Assembly (NCBI GenBank): GCA_002323795.1
Contig: DCPZ01000021.1
Location: forward strand, 29,313-50,515
DNA length: 21,203 bases
From: Flavobacteriales bacterium UBA1531
GTDB taxonomy: Bacteria > Bacteroidota > Bacteroidia > Flavobacteriales_D > Sanyastnellaceae
Reading direction: 5' to 3'
Shown here: positions 14,608-21,203 of the stretch, one piece after another
Numbering within the stretch: the first letter of the stretch is position 1
Layout of the letters: the number at the start of each line of letters is the position of its first letter
The notes under the pieces: model-generated
Databases searched by the model: none
What the model was told of the DNA's origin: nothing
The model's input: the letters and a program-made list of their open reading frames with translations, nothing else
Translations under genes and position numbers: made by a program

Positions 14608-16986
14608 TTAAAGGCTTGGCGATATGTCCAAAGCTGCGCATGCTGTTGGTGGAAGTATTATCACATTTCCTTCCAGCGTGGCACTTCCCGTGAGAAGGGA
14701 GGGGCGACATTTTTCAGAAATCGGAAAACGCCTTTCCTTTGATGTGGTATTGATCAGTGTTAATGTCTTCTCGTCTAGGTATGTTCTTTGAATTGCAAGC
14801 ACACCGGGAGTTGAATCATTTGTGCAGTAGGAGCTCTGACCGTACATCAGGCTCATTCGCGATTTTCGCAATGTGATCCATTTTCTTGTCATATCCCATG
14901 TTTCCTGTTCAGATTCATTCCAGTCCGAGAATCGCATCATTCTGCGGTTGTCAGGGTCGTTGCCACCTGCATCCGCGATTTCATCACCGAAATAGATGCA
15001 AGGAATTCCAGGTTGACTCATCAAACAAGCCATGAGCCATTGCATTCGCGTATAACCGCGCTGTCCATTGTGCTGAATTTTTCGAGTCCATCCGGCCAAC
15101 TTAGTGTCTTCACCGGGGAGAAGGGATCCATCAGCTAGTGATGAGAATCTCGGCCGATCTTGATTGCCGGTGATGTTTCCCATGAGATGGTGGGGTCCGT
15201 AGGCTTTAAGGCTTTGTTCTGCGATTGAAATTAAATCAGCGAGATCAGGCTCCTCTGATGTGAAGGCAGATACATAGGCGTCATAAAGGTTGAAGTCAAA
15301 CTGAGCATCGAGCATTCCGCTGGAGACGTATTTTTTTATCAAAGACGGCGGACCATATGTCTCCCCAATTTGAAAAAGACTGCGATTGGCGTCCATTGTT
15401 TCTGCCCGAATTTTTTCGGTCAAGCGCCGCCAAAACACTTCTGGAATGTGTTTGGTTGCGTCATGACGAAAGCCATCAATTTGGGTGTTTTGAACCCACC
15501 ACAATGCACTATCGGTCATGGTTTCATAAACTTCTTTACGCTCCAAATCCAAAGTAGGCATGAAGGTGTCAAACCAAGTGGTTAGCCTCTGATCGTCCCA
15601 AAGTTGTGTGTTTAAGCTTCCATCAGGCAAGTACAAGTTGGTTACCCAATCTGGATGGTTTTGATAGACGGGATGATTTTGATGCACGTGATTCGCAACG
15701 TAGTCGATGAGGACATTCATGTCCATCGCATGGGCAGCGTCAACCAACCCATGAAAGTCCTTCATGCAGCCGAATCTGCGGTCTACACCGCTTGATGCGA
15801 TTGGCCAATAGCCATGATAACCACTGAATTTACTTGTGACCTCGGTTGAAGGGTCGGACCAAAACCCCCAAGCTTCATCGGGATTTGGTGAAATTGGAGA
15901 AATCCATATGGTGTTAACACCAAGCGAATCGAGGTAGGGAATTGCTTGCTGCAATCCCCTCAAATCCCCCCCCTTGTGATTTGCATTGGGGTGCACCCCT
16001 GGGTCGTTGGATTTCCAATCGTTCATTGGATCACCGTTTTTGAATCGATCAAGCATCATGAAGTACATGACCATGGATTGCCGATCGTGACGATTGAGGC
16101 TTTCGGGCTCTTTGATCGGAATTCCTTTGCGTAGCGGTATCAGAGCATTTTGCCCCAATTCATCTTCATTGGCGACCCAGATACGGATGTGCGAGCGTCC
16201 AAAACTTGAGGCGTCATGAGGGATGTTAAAGGTGAAATGTCCTTGAGCATTGGCCTGTCCATGCTCGATCATCGCATTGTTGTAATACACAGCATATGCG
16301 GCTTGTGGATCTGAATAACAAGAGAACTGACCGTCAAATGAAGTGGAGAGTGGAATCGAGGCAGAAGGGTCGCCCACCTTAAGGATGGAGTTGAATCCGC
16401 CAAAACCGTTGGCCATTTGATTGGGGTTGGAGGGGTCTGGGAATTCGTTGCCATTGGCAATGAATTGATACAAGTGGCTGCCCACATTCAAGGAAACAGA
16501 GGCGTGAAGGCTATCTCCATCGGCAATCATTTGAAGCGAATTGGATTGCCAGCTCGTAAAGCTTCCCATTAAGCGGGATTCCTTTATCTCTTCAGTGATG
16601 GCCAGACTCACCCGAATGTTTCGCTTCGATGTTTTAATCACAGGGATATCTACTGATTTTCCTTGTGAATAAAGCTTGATATGCCCAAGAGCATAATGGG
16701 GCTGTTGTTCGATAAGAATGGCAGGCGATCCTGTTACCGGATGATCAATTGGTTCAATGAATGATCCATCTTCCCAGTGAATTGAGTCAACAATCTCTAC
16801 CCAAGAAGCATAGTCATTTAATAGGATCCAAGTGCTGTCCAATTCAAGCTGAACAGGCATGATGAGTGCTTCGCGAGGAGATTCATCTGAATCAACGTTG
16901 AAATTGCATGCACCGATGATAAGAAAAAACAACCAAGAAAAAAGCCAAGCGAAAGAACGGCCTTTGGAATGAGAAGCGACCGTCAT
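14608..16986 (-). CDS. GH13 alpha-amylase-family lipoprotein of the PUL
   Basis: A 792-residue protein with a lipoprotein signal (hydrophobic 12-26, IGAC lipobox, C27) and an acidic stretch after the Cys (VDSDESPRE). Residues about 40-290 are N-terminal beta domains, including an early-set-like segment near 122-205. The GH13 barrel starts near 305 (MVMYFMMLDRFKNGD). Conserved regions: I, D428YVANH; II, GFRHDATKH with nucleophile D509; III, GETYG with acid/base E542; IV, GNQD with D610. In region IV the usual NHD His is Gln. A C-terminal beta domain follows from about 710. GH13 enzymes cut or rearrange alpha-1,4-glucans. Position as the last gene after susC/susD, plus the lipid anchor, fits a SusG-like surface role or a neopullulanase-type role. 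It lies 24 bp after the upstream gene. A run of eight G residues (15966-15973) encodes the conserved KGGDL motif. Confidence 0.93.
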   Translation of the reverse strand: MTVASHSKGRSFAWLFSWLFFLIIGACNFNVDSDESPREALIMPVQLELDSTWILLNDYASWVEIVDSIHWEDGSFIEPIDHPVTGSPAILIEQQPHYALGHIKLYSQGKSVDIPVIKTSKRNIRVSLAITEEIKESRLMGSFTSWQSNSLQMIADGDSLHASVSLNVGSHLYQFIANGNEFPDPSNPNQMANGFGGFNSILKVGDPSASIPLSTSFDGQFSCYSDPQAAYAVYYNNAMIEHGQANAQGHFTFNIPHDASSFGRSHIRIWVANEDELGQNALIPLRKGIPIKEPESLNRHDRQSMVMYFMMLDRFKNGDPMNDWKSNDPGVHPNANHKGGDLRGLQQAIPYLDSLGVNTIWISPISPNPDEAWGFWSDPSTEVTSKFSGYHGYWPIASSGVDRRFGCMKDFHGLVDAAHAMDMNVLIDYVANHVHQNHPVYQNHPDWVTNLYLPDGSLNTQLWDDQRLTTWFDTFMPTLDLERKEVYETMTDSALWWVQNTQIDGFRHDATKHIPEVFWRRLTEKIRAETMDANRSLFQIGETYGPPSLIKKYVSSGMLDAQFDFNLYDAYVSAFTSEEPDLADLISIAEQSLKAYGPHHLMGNITGNQDRPRFSSLADGSLLPGEDTKLAGWTRKIQHNGQRGYTRMQWLMACLMSQPGIPCIYFGDEIADAGGNDPDNRRMMRFSDWNESEQETWDMTRKWITLRKSRMSLMYGQSSYCTNDSTPGVLAIQRTYLDEKTLTLINTTSKERRFPISEKCRPSLLTGSATLEGNVIILPPTACAALDISPSL

Positions 16987-17010
16987 GATGTTGAATTCAT
17001 TTCGGATGAA

Positions 17011-17874
17011 TCATTCACAATCCAAAAGGGAAATGATCTCAAAAGGCGGCGGACCTGGAGGGTAGCTGAATCCATCGCGGACAATGTAAAACCAGATTTC
17101 ACTCAGCGACTCGCCTTCACCAAGCATGGGGGCAAAAATATCCTCAGGAATGAGGGTGGTTTGAAATTTACCATCTCCCATCGAAGTGAGTTTTAATTCT
17201 GGATATGAGAAAACATCATCCTCTGAGGCCAACTCGTAACTGGTAAATGCGTCAACTTTGCCGAGCACGTAGATGTAACATTCATCTTCCCCTATGCCTT
17301 GCAAGCCTTCGTAAAGTGTTTCCTTGTTGTTGTCGTACGTTATGGTAATGTAATCATCAGGCTCTCTCAGCTCTGGAAAAATACAGAGCCGTGCATCGCA
17401 TAGTTTTGGAATGATATCCACATGCAAATCCTCTGATTTTGCTTCAAATGGGAATCCTTCAGCCTCCCCGCCATTTTTCAATTTTGCGAGGCAAGAGATA
17501 CCTCGGGCGAAGAGTTGCGGACCATCAACGCCATAATACTCTGTGGGTATGAAGGTCATGGAATACAATTTGGGCCCGACTTTGGTCAGTTGCTGATGAT
17601 CTGCGGAGTTGTCCCAATCACCGTTTCCAGCAGATGGATTAGCCGGATCCCAAGTCCATAAATAGAGCGTGGTATCGGGATACGAATCAAGGATACCGGA
17701 CAGCCCATTGTTTTGAATGCCATCTTCGCTTTGATTCATATCAATGAACAACGTCATTTCAGAATTGGCATCTGTGGGGGATGGCAATACATATACTTTT
17801 TGCGCAGATGCAAACTGGGTGCAGCTTGCGGCTGCCATGAGGGCGCAGAGTGCTCTTTTTTTGATCTGGTTCAT
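17011..17874 (-). CDS. Secreted two-domain PUL protein, candidate glycan-binding (SusE/F-position)
   Basis: A 287-residue protein with a signal peptide (about 1-25, FASAQ). A lipobox at C18 (AAASC) is a weaker alternative. It appears duplicated: domain 1 spans about 28-155 and domain 2 about 160-283. Corresponding segments are TLYLWTW (69-75) and CYIYVLG (199-205), then LTKVGPKLYSMTFIPTEYYG (96-115) and LTSMGDGKFQTTLIPEDIFA (229-248). The pattern suggests two beta-sandwich (early-set or carbohydrate-binding) modules. Between a susD-linked lipoprotein and an amylase it takes the place of SusE/SusF starch-binding proteins, so alpha-glucan binding at the surface is a fair inference. No sequence motif proves it. 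Its ATG overlaps the preceding stop by 4 bp (ATGA), which indicates translational coupling. Confidence 0.82.
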   Translation of the reverse strand: MNQIKKRALCALMAAASCTQFASAQKVYVLPSPTDANSEMTLFIDMNQSEDGIQNNGLSGILDSYPDTTLYLWTWDPANPSAGNGDWDNSADHQQLTKVGPKLYSMTFIPTEYYGVDGPQLFARGISCLAKLKNGGEAEGFPFEAKSEDLHVDIIPKLCDARLCIFPELREPDDYITITYDNNKETLYEGLQGIGEDECYIYVLGKVDAFTSYELASEDDVFSYPELKLTSMGDGKFQTTLIPEDIFAPMLGEGESLSEIWFYIVRDGFSYPPGPPPFEIISLLDCE

Positions 17875-18374
17875 CCGTTGATTCGATTGAATTCAAAAGT
17901 GTAAATGTTGGTAGCCGAAGTTCCACATTCACGTCGGTATTCGATGCGCATGTCTTGATCAAATTCACGGACCATGCCACCTAGGTTATAGGAGAGTGTA
18001 TCTGTGGGTGTGTACAATTCGAGAAATGTGGGGTATAGATCGTCATCAAACCCCCACGTGCCGCCTTCCCCAAAGTAATTCTTACCCATTTCGATAGCGA
18101 CAGCGTATGATCGATCTTCGTTGAAAGTCAGTTGAATTGGAGTGGTTATCCCGTCAATAAAGAAGGAACTTAGGTTGCGTACTTCTTTGACGGGACTGTT
18201 TAGGTCTTGCTGAGTGAAGGCACTCAGTTCCCAAGTGCCGATCATTCCCTGGACTTTGTCGAATGGATCACCAACACTTCCTTCGGTTTCAGGTTTGCAA
18301 CTGTTCAGGAGTGAAAAACACATTCCAATTAGGAATAAGCAGATTAAATTTCGCAGCGGATTCATTGTTTTCAT
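17871..18374 (-). CDS. DUF5004-like lipoprotein of the PUL
   Basis: A 167-residue lipoprotein: MKTMNPLRNL start, hydrophobic core and LLNSC lipobox with Cys at residue 26. The mature part has MIGTWELSAFTQQDL, IQLTFNEDRSYAV, GTWGFDDDLYPTFLEL and a C-terminal beta-rich segment. That is the GTW...FN.D.TY...G.W..DD layout of DUF5004-type (lipocalin-like) proteins often found next to SusC/SusD pairs. The function of these is unknown. The frame is open to an ATG at 18407, overlapping the end of susD by 23 bp; I prefer the ATG at 18374, 10 bp after the susD stop and with an A/T-rich leader. Its stop overlaps the next gene by ATGA. An outer-membrane location is inferred from the lipid anchor. Confidence 0.85.
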   Translation of the reverse strand: MKTMNPLRNLICLFLIGMCFSLLNSCKPETEGSVGDPFDKVQGMIGTWELSAFTQQDLNSPVKEVRNLSSFFIDGITTPIQLTFNEDRSYAVAIEMGKNYFGEGGTWGFDDDLYPTFLELYTPTDTLSYNLGGMVREFDQDMRIEYRRECGTSATNIYTFEFNRING

Positions 18375-18384
18375 TTCGCTAATT

Positions 18385-19749
18385 TTATAAGCAACCGCCT
18401 TCTTCATTCAGTTCAAAACCTTGCACGGTTGTTTCGCTGTTCGAGAACTGCAAGAACATTCCAGGACAGTCCCATGGTGCACCTCGAATGGTAATGGCTT
18501 CTCCTGAGGCCCCTCGTCTCAGCAGTTGGTCAACCCAGAAACCTTCGCATGCCGTCTCTTTGCGGAATTCATCTCGCGCGGCTTCTATAATCTCATCATT
18601 GGTTGCACCTTCGGGTAGTTCGTTGTTTCCTGCACCATATGCTCGTGCTCGGATGGCGTTGATATCTTGGATGGCTACGTTCAAGTTTTGGTTCAATTCC
18701 CCAAGGCTCTCGGCACGAATCAGATGCATCAAGGTTAAATGCGCCAGCGGAATATTGAAGTATTCTTTTTCATTGAAACGATTGATCAAGGCACGAGAAC
18801 CGGACGTATACCATACAGATCGCCCATCAGCTGCGCCTGATAAGCTCATGAAAAAAGCAAAGTCTTCACTGAAAGCCAATTGCGGATTGGACGTATTGTC
18901 AGAACGCAAATTATCCCTGAACCATGAACTGCGAAAATCATTGGGCTGGCTCACGATGCCAAAAATGGTCTCTGGATTGATGATATCTGTCTCAAAACGG
19001 TCTAAATCATCGTCCAGAACATAAAAACCAGAATTGATGACTGATGCCGAATAATCCGCAGCCTCTTGAAAATCCTCCATGAGGAAATGAATTTGAGCCA
19101 AATAGGCCTGTGCAGCGCTTTTTGTGGCGTAAGGGCCATTTGTTTCAGGAAGGTTATTTGCTGCGTATTCCAGGTCGAGAAGGACTTGGGTGTAAACCTC
19201 TCCAACGCTTGCACGAGGCAGAGGATCTTGGCTTGGAGCAGTCCTCAATGGAACACCCGGATGGTCATTTGCGGCTGTATATCCGTAAGGTTTTGCATAC
19301 ATTTTCACCGCGCCCCAGTGGCATAGTGCTCGAATGAACCGTGCTTCGGCCTCGAGTCGCGTACGATCATTTTCAGTCAATTCTGTGACAAGCTCAAAAT
19401 TATCGATTACCACATTGGATCGGTAAATGGCGTAGTAAAAATCTGTGTAGATCCCACCGTTGATACCGGTAAAAAAGGTGGTTTCTCGATTGTAGACTGC
19501 TGTAAAATCCAGGCTGTTATCTGGAATGCCGAAATTTGGACCTCGCAATTCGTTTACAATTTGAACGCGCCCTCCATACAGATTGGCCAAGATGTCATAA
19601 TTGCTCACAAGAAGCCGTTGCAGATCTTCTGGGCTTTGGATGGCGTCTTCAGCCAAGATTACATCACCGGGTTCAAATTCGAGCAAGCGATCACACGATG
19701 CCAACCCAAGTGCGAATCCTGCAGCAATGAAAATGGTTTTGATGTTCAT
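18385..19749 (-). CDS. susD: SusD/RagB-family glycan-binding lipoprotein
   Basis: A 454-residue protein with a short lipoprotein signal (LGLASC, Cys at 19) and the SusD/RagB fold. N-terminal features are an early SPEDLQRLLVSNYDIL helix, FYYAIYRSNVVIDNFELV, and RLEAEARFIRALCHWGAVKMYAKPYG, the classic TPR-like helix of the family. The C-terminal half includes LAHLTLMHLIRAESLGELNQ, INAIRARAYG, ARDEFRKETACEGFWVDQLLR and a Gly-rich end. SusD proteins sit as a lid on a SusC transporter at the cell surface and hold oligosaccharides for import. The amylase downstream suggests an alpha-glucan ligand. The gene starts 9 bp after susC and is shorter than many homologues (often above 500 residues), with no visible internal damage. 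Confidence 0.95.
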   Translation of the reverse strand: MNIKTIFIAAGFALGLASCDRLLEFEPGDVILAEDAIQSPEDLQRLLVSNYDILANLYGGRVQIVNELRGPNFGIPDNSLDFTAVYNRETTFFTGINGGIYTDFYYAIYRSNVVIDNFELVTELTENDRTRLEAEARFIRALCHWGAVKMYAKPYGYTAANDHPGVPLRTAPSQDPLPRASVGEVYTQVLLDLEYAANNLPETNGPYATKSAAQAYLAQIHFLMEDFQEAADYSASVINSGFYVLDDDLDRFETDIINPETIFGIVSQPNDFRSSWFRDNLRSDNTSNPQLAFSEDFAFFMSLSGAADGRSVWYTSGSRALINRFNEKEYFNIPLAHLTLMHLIRAESLGELNQNLNVAIQDINAIRARAYGAGNNELPEGATNDEIIEAARDEFRKETACEGFWVDQLLRRGASGEAITIRGAPWDCPGMFLQFSNSETTVQGFELNEEGGCL

Positions 19750-19758
19750 GGTTGCAAA

Positions 19759-21203
19759 TTAAAAGTTGGTGGAAACCGATAGAGTGAACGCCCGTTCCTG
19801 CGGTGGTGTGAGGTAGGTCACGTTTGGACTCATATTGCGGTCTTGGGCATTTTCAAAATCGCGCACCACTTCCGGATCAAGCCCGGGGAAATTTGTCACA
19901 GTGAAGAGATTCGTTGCATTGATCGATACGCGGCAATTTTGAAGGGTGCTTCCGGGATCGAGCGGAATGTTATAGCCGATGGTGAGATTTCTCAAGCGTA
20001 AGTACGAGGCATCATAGATGAACAAACTGGTGTTCCACCATGGGAATCCGGAGGGCAGGCTGTAAGTTGTCTCATCCAGGGTTAATCTTGGATAGGTGGC
20101 CTCATCACCGGGCTGGCGCCATCGATCAAGCTTTTCAGTACGCATATTCCAGCCAGACACTACACCGAGTTGACGCTTCGCGGAAGAGTCAAAAATTTTG
20201 GCGCCTACGCTGAAGGTCGCCAATGCGCTGAGGTCCCAATTTTTGTATTTTACGGTATTGTTTAAGCCCCCAATGAATTCGGGCAAACCATCTCCAACGT
20301 ATTTTCGAATGTCGTTGTTGTAATCGTATGTCTCGTTTCCATCTAAATCGATGTAGACGGGCAGACCACTTTCGGAATCAACGTGACTGTGTTCGACGAG
20401 GTAGAAAGAACCCACAGGACGACCAACAATCACACGTGAATCGTTGGTGCCACCACTGACGGCATCTGGCGTGTAATCTCCAATGTTCACTAGTTCGTTG
20501 TAATTGCGTGCCACGTTAAAATCAGTTGTCCACTGAACGGCGCCAACCGTGTTGCGTGACTTAATGGACAGTTCAACACCTCGGTTGAGGATGGTGCCGA
20601 CATTGTCCCAAAAGTTTGTGAATCCTGTGCTCGCAGGTGTGCTCACATTCATAAGTACATCGGTTGAGTATTTGTGGTAACCAGCCAACTCAAATGTGAG
20701 TCGATCAGACCACAATCCCATTTCGATGCTTGCGTCAACGGTACGGGATGTTTCCCACCGAAGTGTGGGGTTTTCTGGTTGCAACGGATAAAGAATGGAA
20801 TCACCGGCATATGTAGTGCCGTTGTCTGCAGCTGAATAAGTGCCAAATCGGGCATAATCGGGTAGTGCTGCATTTCCTGTCAATCCCATGCTGGAACGTA
20901 CCTTCAGGAAACTAATCGACGGGCTCTGAAACCAATCTTCATCGGATACCACCCAGCCTGCAGAAATGGAAGGAAAGAACCCGTAGCGGTTGTCTCGGCC
21001 GAAACGCGAACTGCCATCCACCCGCGCAGTAACTTGGAAAAAATAGCGGTCCTTGAGGCTATAATTGATGCGGCCGAAATAGGAGAGGAAGCTGTGCTGG
21101 GAAGGAGTATTTCGTCTCGTATTCACGCTATCCGCGTCTTGGGCAAGCGAATCGCTTTCAAAAATAGGTCCATCTACTTGGCCATAAAACAAGCCATATC
21201 CGT
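19759..21203 (-). CDS. susC: SusC/RagA-family TonB-linked outer-membrane transporter (5' partial)
   Basis: The frame runs off the right edge, so the signal peptide, carboxypeptidase-regulatory domain and plug are missing; about 480 C-terminal barrel residues are visible. Typical SusC segments are LSYFGRINYSLKDRYFFQ, RVDGSSRFGRDNRYGFFPSISAGW, FLKVRSSMGLTGNAALPDYARFG, NPTLRWETSRTVDASIEMGL, YDASYLRLRNLTIGYNIPL and the end TLSVSTNF with terminal Phe. SusC proteins import glycan fragments through the outer membrane with TonB energy, in complex with SusD. The stop lies 9 bp before the susD start, so the two are one operon. The promoter and any PUL regulator (SusR-, HTCS- or sigma/anti-sigma-type) would lie to the right of the window. 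Confidence 0.96.
   Translation of the reverse strand, partial: GYGLFYGQVDGPIFESDSLAQDADSVNTRRNTPSQHSFLSYFGRINYSLKDRYFFQVTARVDGSSRFGRDNRYGFFPSISAGWVVSDEDWFQSPSISFLKVRSSMGLTGNAALPDYARFGTYSAADNGTTYAGDSILYPLQPENPTLRWETSRTVDASIEMGLWSDRLTFELAGYHKYSTDVLMNVSTPASTGFTNFWDNVGTILNRGVELSIKSRNTVGAVQWTTDFNVARNYNELVNIGDYTPDAVSGGTNDSRVIVGRPVGSFYLVEHSHVDSESGLPVYIDLDGNETYDYNNDIRKYVGDGLPEFIGGLNNTVKYKNWDLSALATFSVGAKIFDSSAKRQLGVVSGWNMRTEKLDRWRQPGDEATYPRLTLDETTYSLPSGFPWWNTSLFIYDASYLRLRNLTIGYNIPLDPGSTLQNCRVSINATNLFTVTNFPGLDPEVVRDFENAQDRNMSPNVTYLTPPQERAFTLSVSTNF

Noticed and set aside
1..21203. Mobile elements, CRISPR arrays, tRNA/rRNA genes, defence systems
   Set aside because: No transposase or integrase frames, no regularly spaced direct repeats outside the rho coding repeats, and no tRNA-like cloverleaf or rRNA segments were seen by eye.

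Overview
This window looks like chromosomal DNA of a free-living, probably aquatic, member of the Bacteroidota (Flavobacteriia/Cryomorphaceae-like). Four things point there: C-terminal sorting domains of the type IX secretion system (T9SS) on two secreted proteins, homologues of the T9SS parts PorT and PorE, a SusC/SusD pair with a lipoprotein amylase, and a Rho factor that starts with the phylum-typical MYDIIELNA and carries a long charged insert. Base composition is even across the window. I saw no mobile element, tRNA, rRNA or CRISPR array. The taxonomic call is inference from gene content only.

Layout. (1) 1-1920, plus strand: the 3' part of a large secreted protein with VCBS/FG-GAP, ASPIC/UnbV, Ig-like and T9SS sorting domains, ending at a strong hairpin terminator. 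(2) 2045-8482, minus strand: a tight housekeeping and cell-envelope cluster, read from right to left as yfcE-like phosphodiesterase (TTG start), a putative 39-residue ORF, rho, a four-helix membrane protein overlapping rho by 8 bp, porT, a capD/wbpM-like nucleotide-sugar dehydratase, and a YigZ/IMPACT-family protein. (3) 8555-10480, plus strand: a PorE-like TPR/beta-propeller/OmpA protein. (4) 10490-14016, minus strand: a T9SS-sorted glucose/sorbosone-dehydrogenase-like protein followed by a TonB-dependent receptor. (5) 14046-14597, plus strand: a small secreted protein of unknown function, divergent from the dehydrogenase. (6) 14608-21203, minus strand: a polysaccharide utilisation locus (PUL) read from right to left as susC (5' end outside the window), susD, a DUF5004-like lipoprotein, a two-domain secreted protein and a GH13 alpha-amylase lipoprotein.

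How the genes fit together. The PUL genes are separated by 9, 10, -4 and 24 bp and look like one transcript for binding, cutting and importing an alpha-glucan such as starch or glycogen. PorT and PorE belong to the T9SS, which would export the two sorting-domain proteins in the window. No stretch longer than 300 bp lacks a gene. I found no defence system or clearly new machinery. The least explained items are the duplicated-domain PUL protein (17011-17874), the small secreted protein (14046-14597), the 39-codon ORF before rho and the repeat-rich insert inside Rho.
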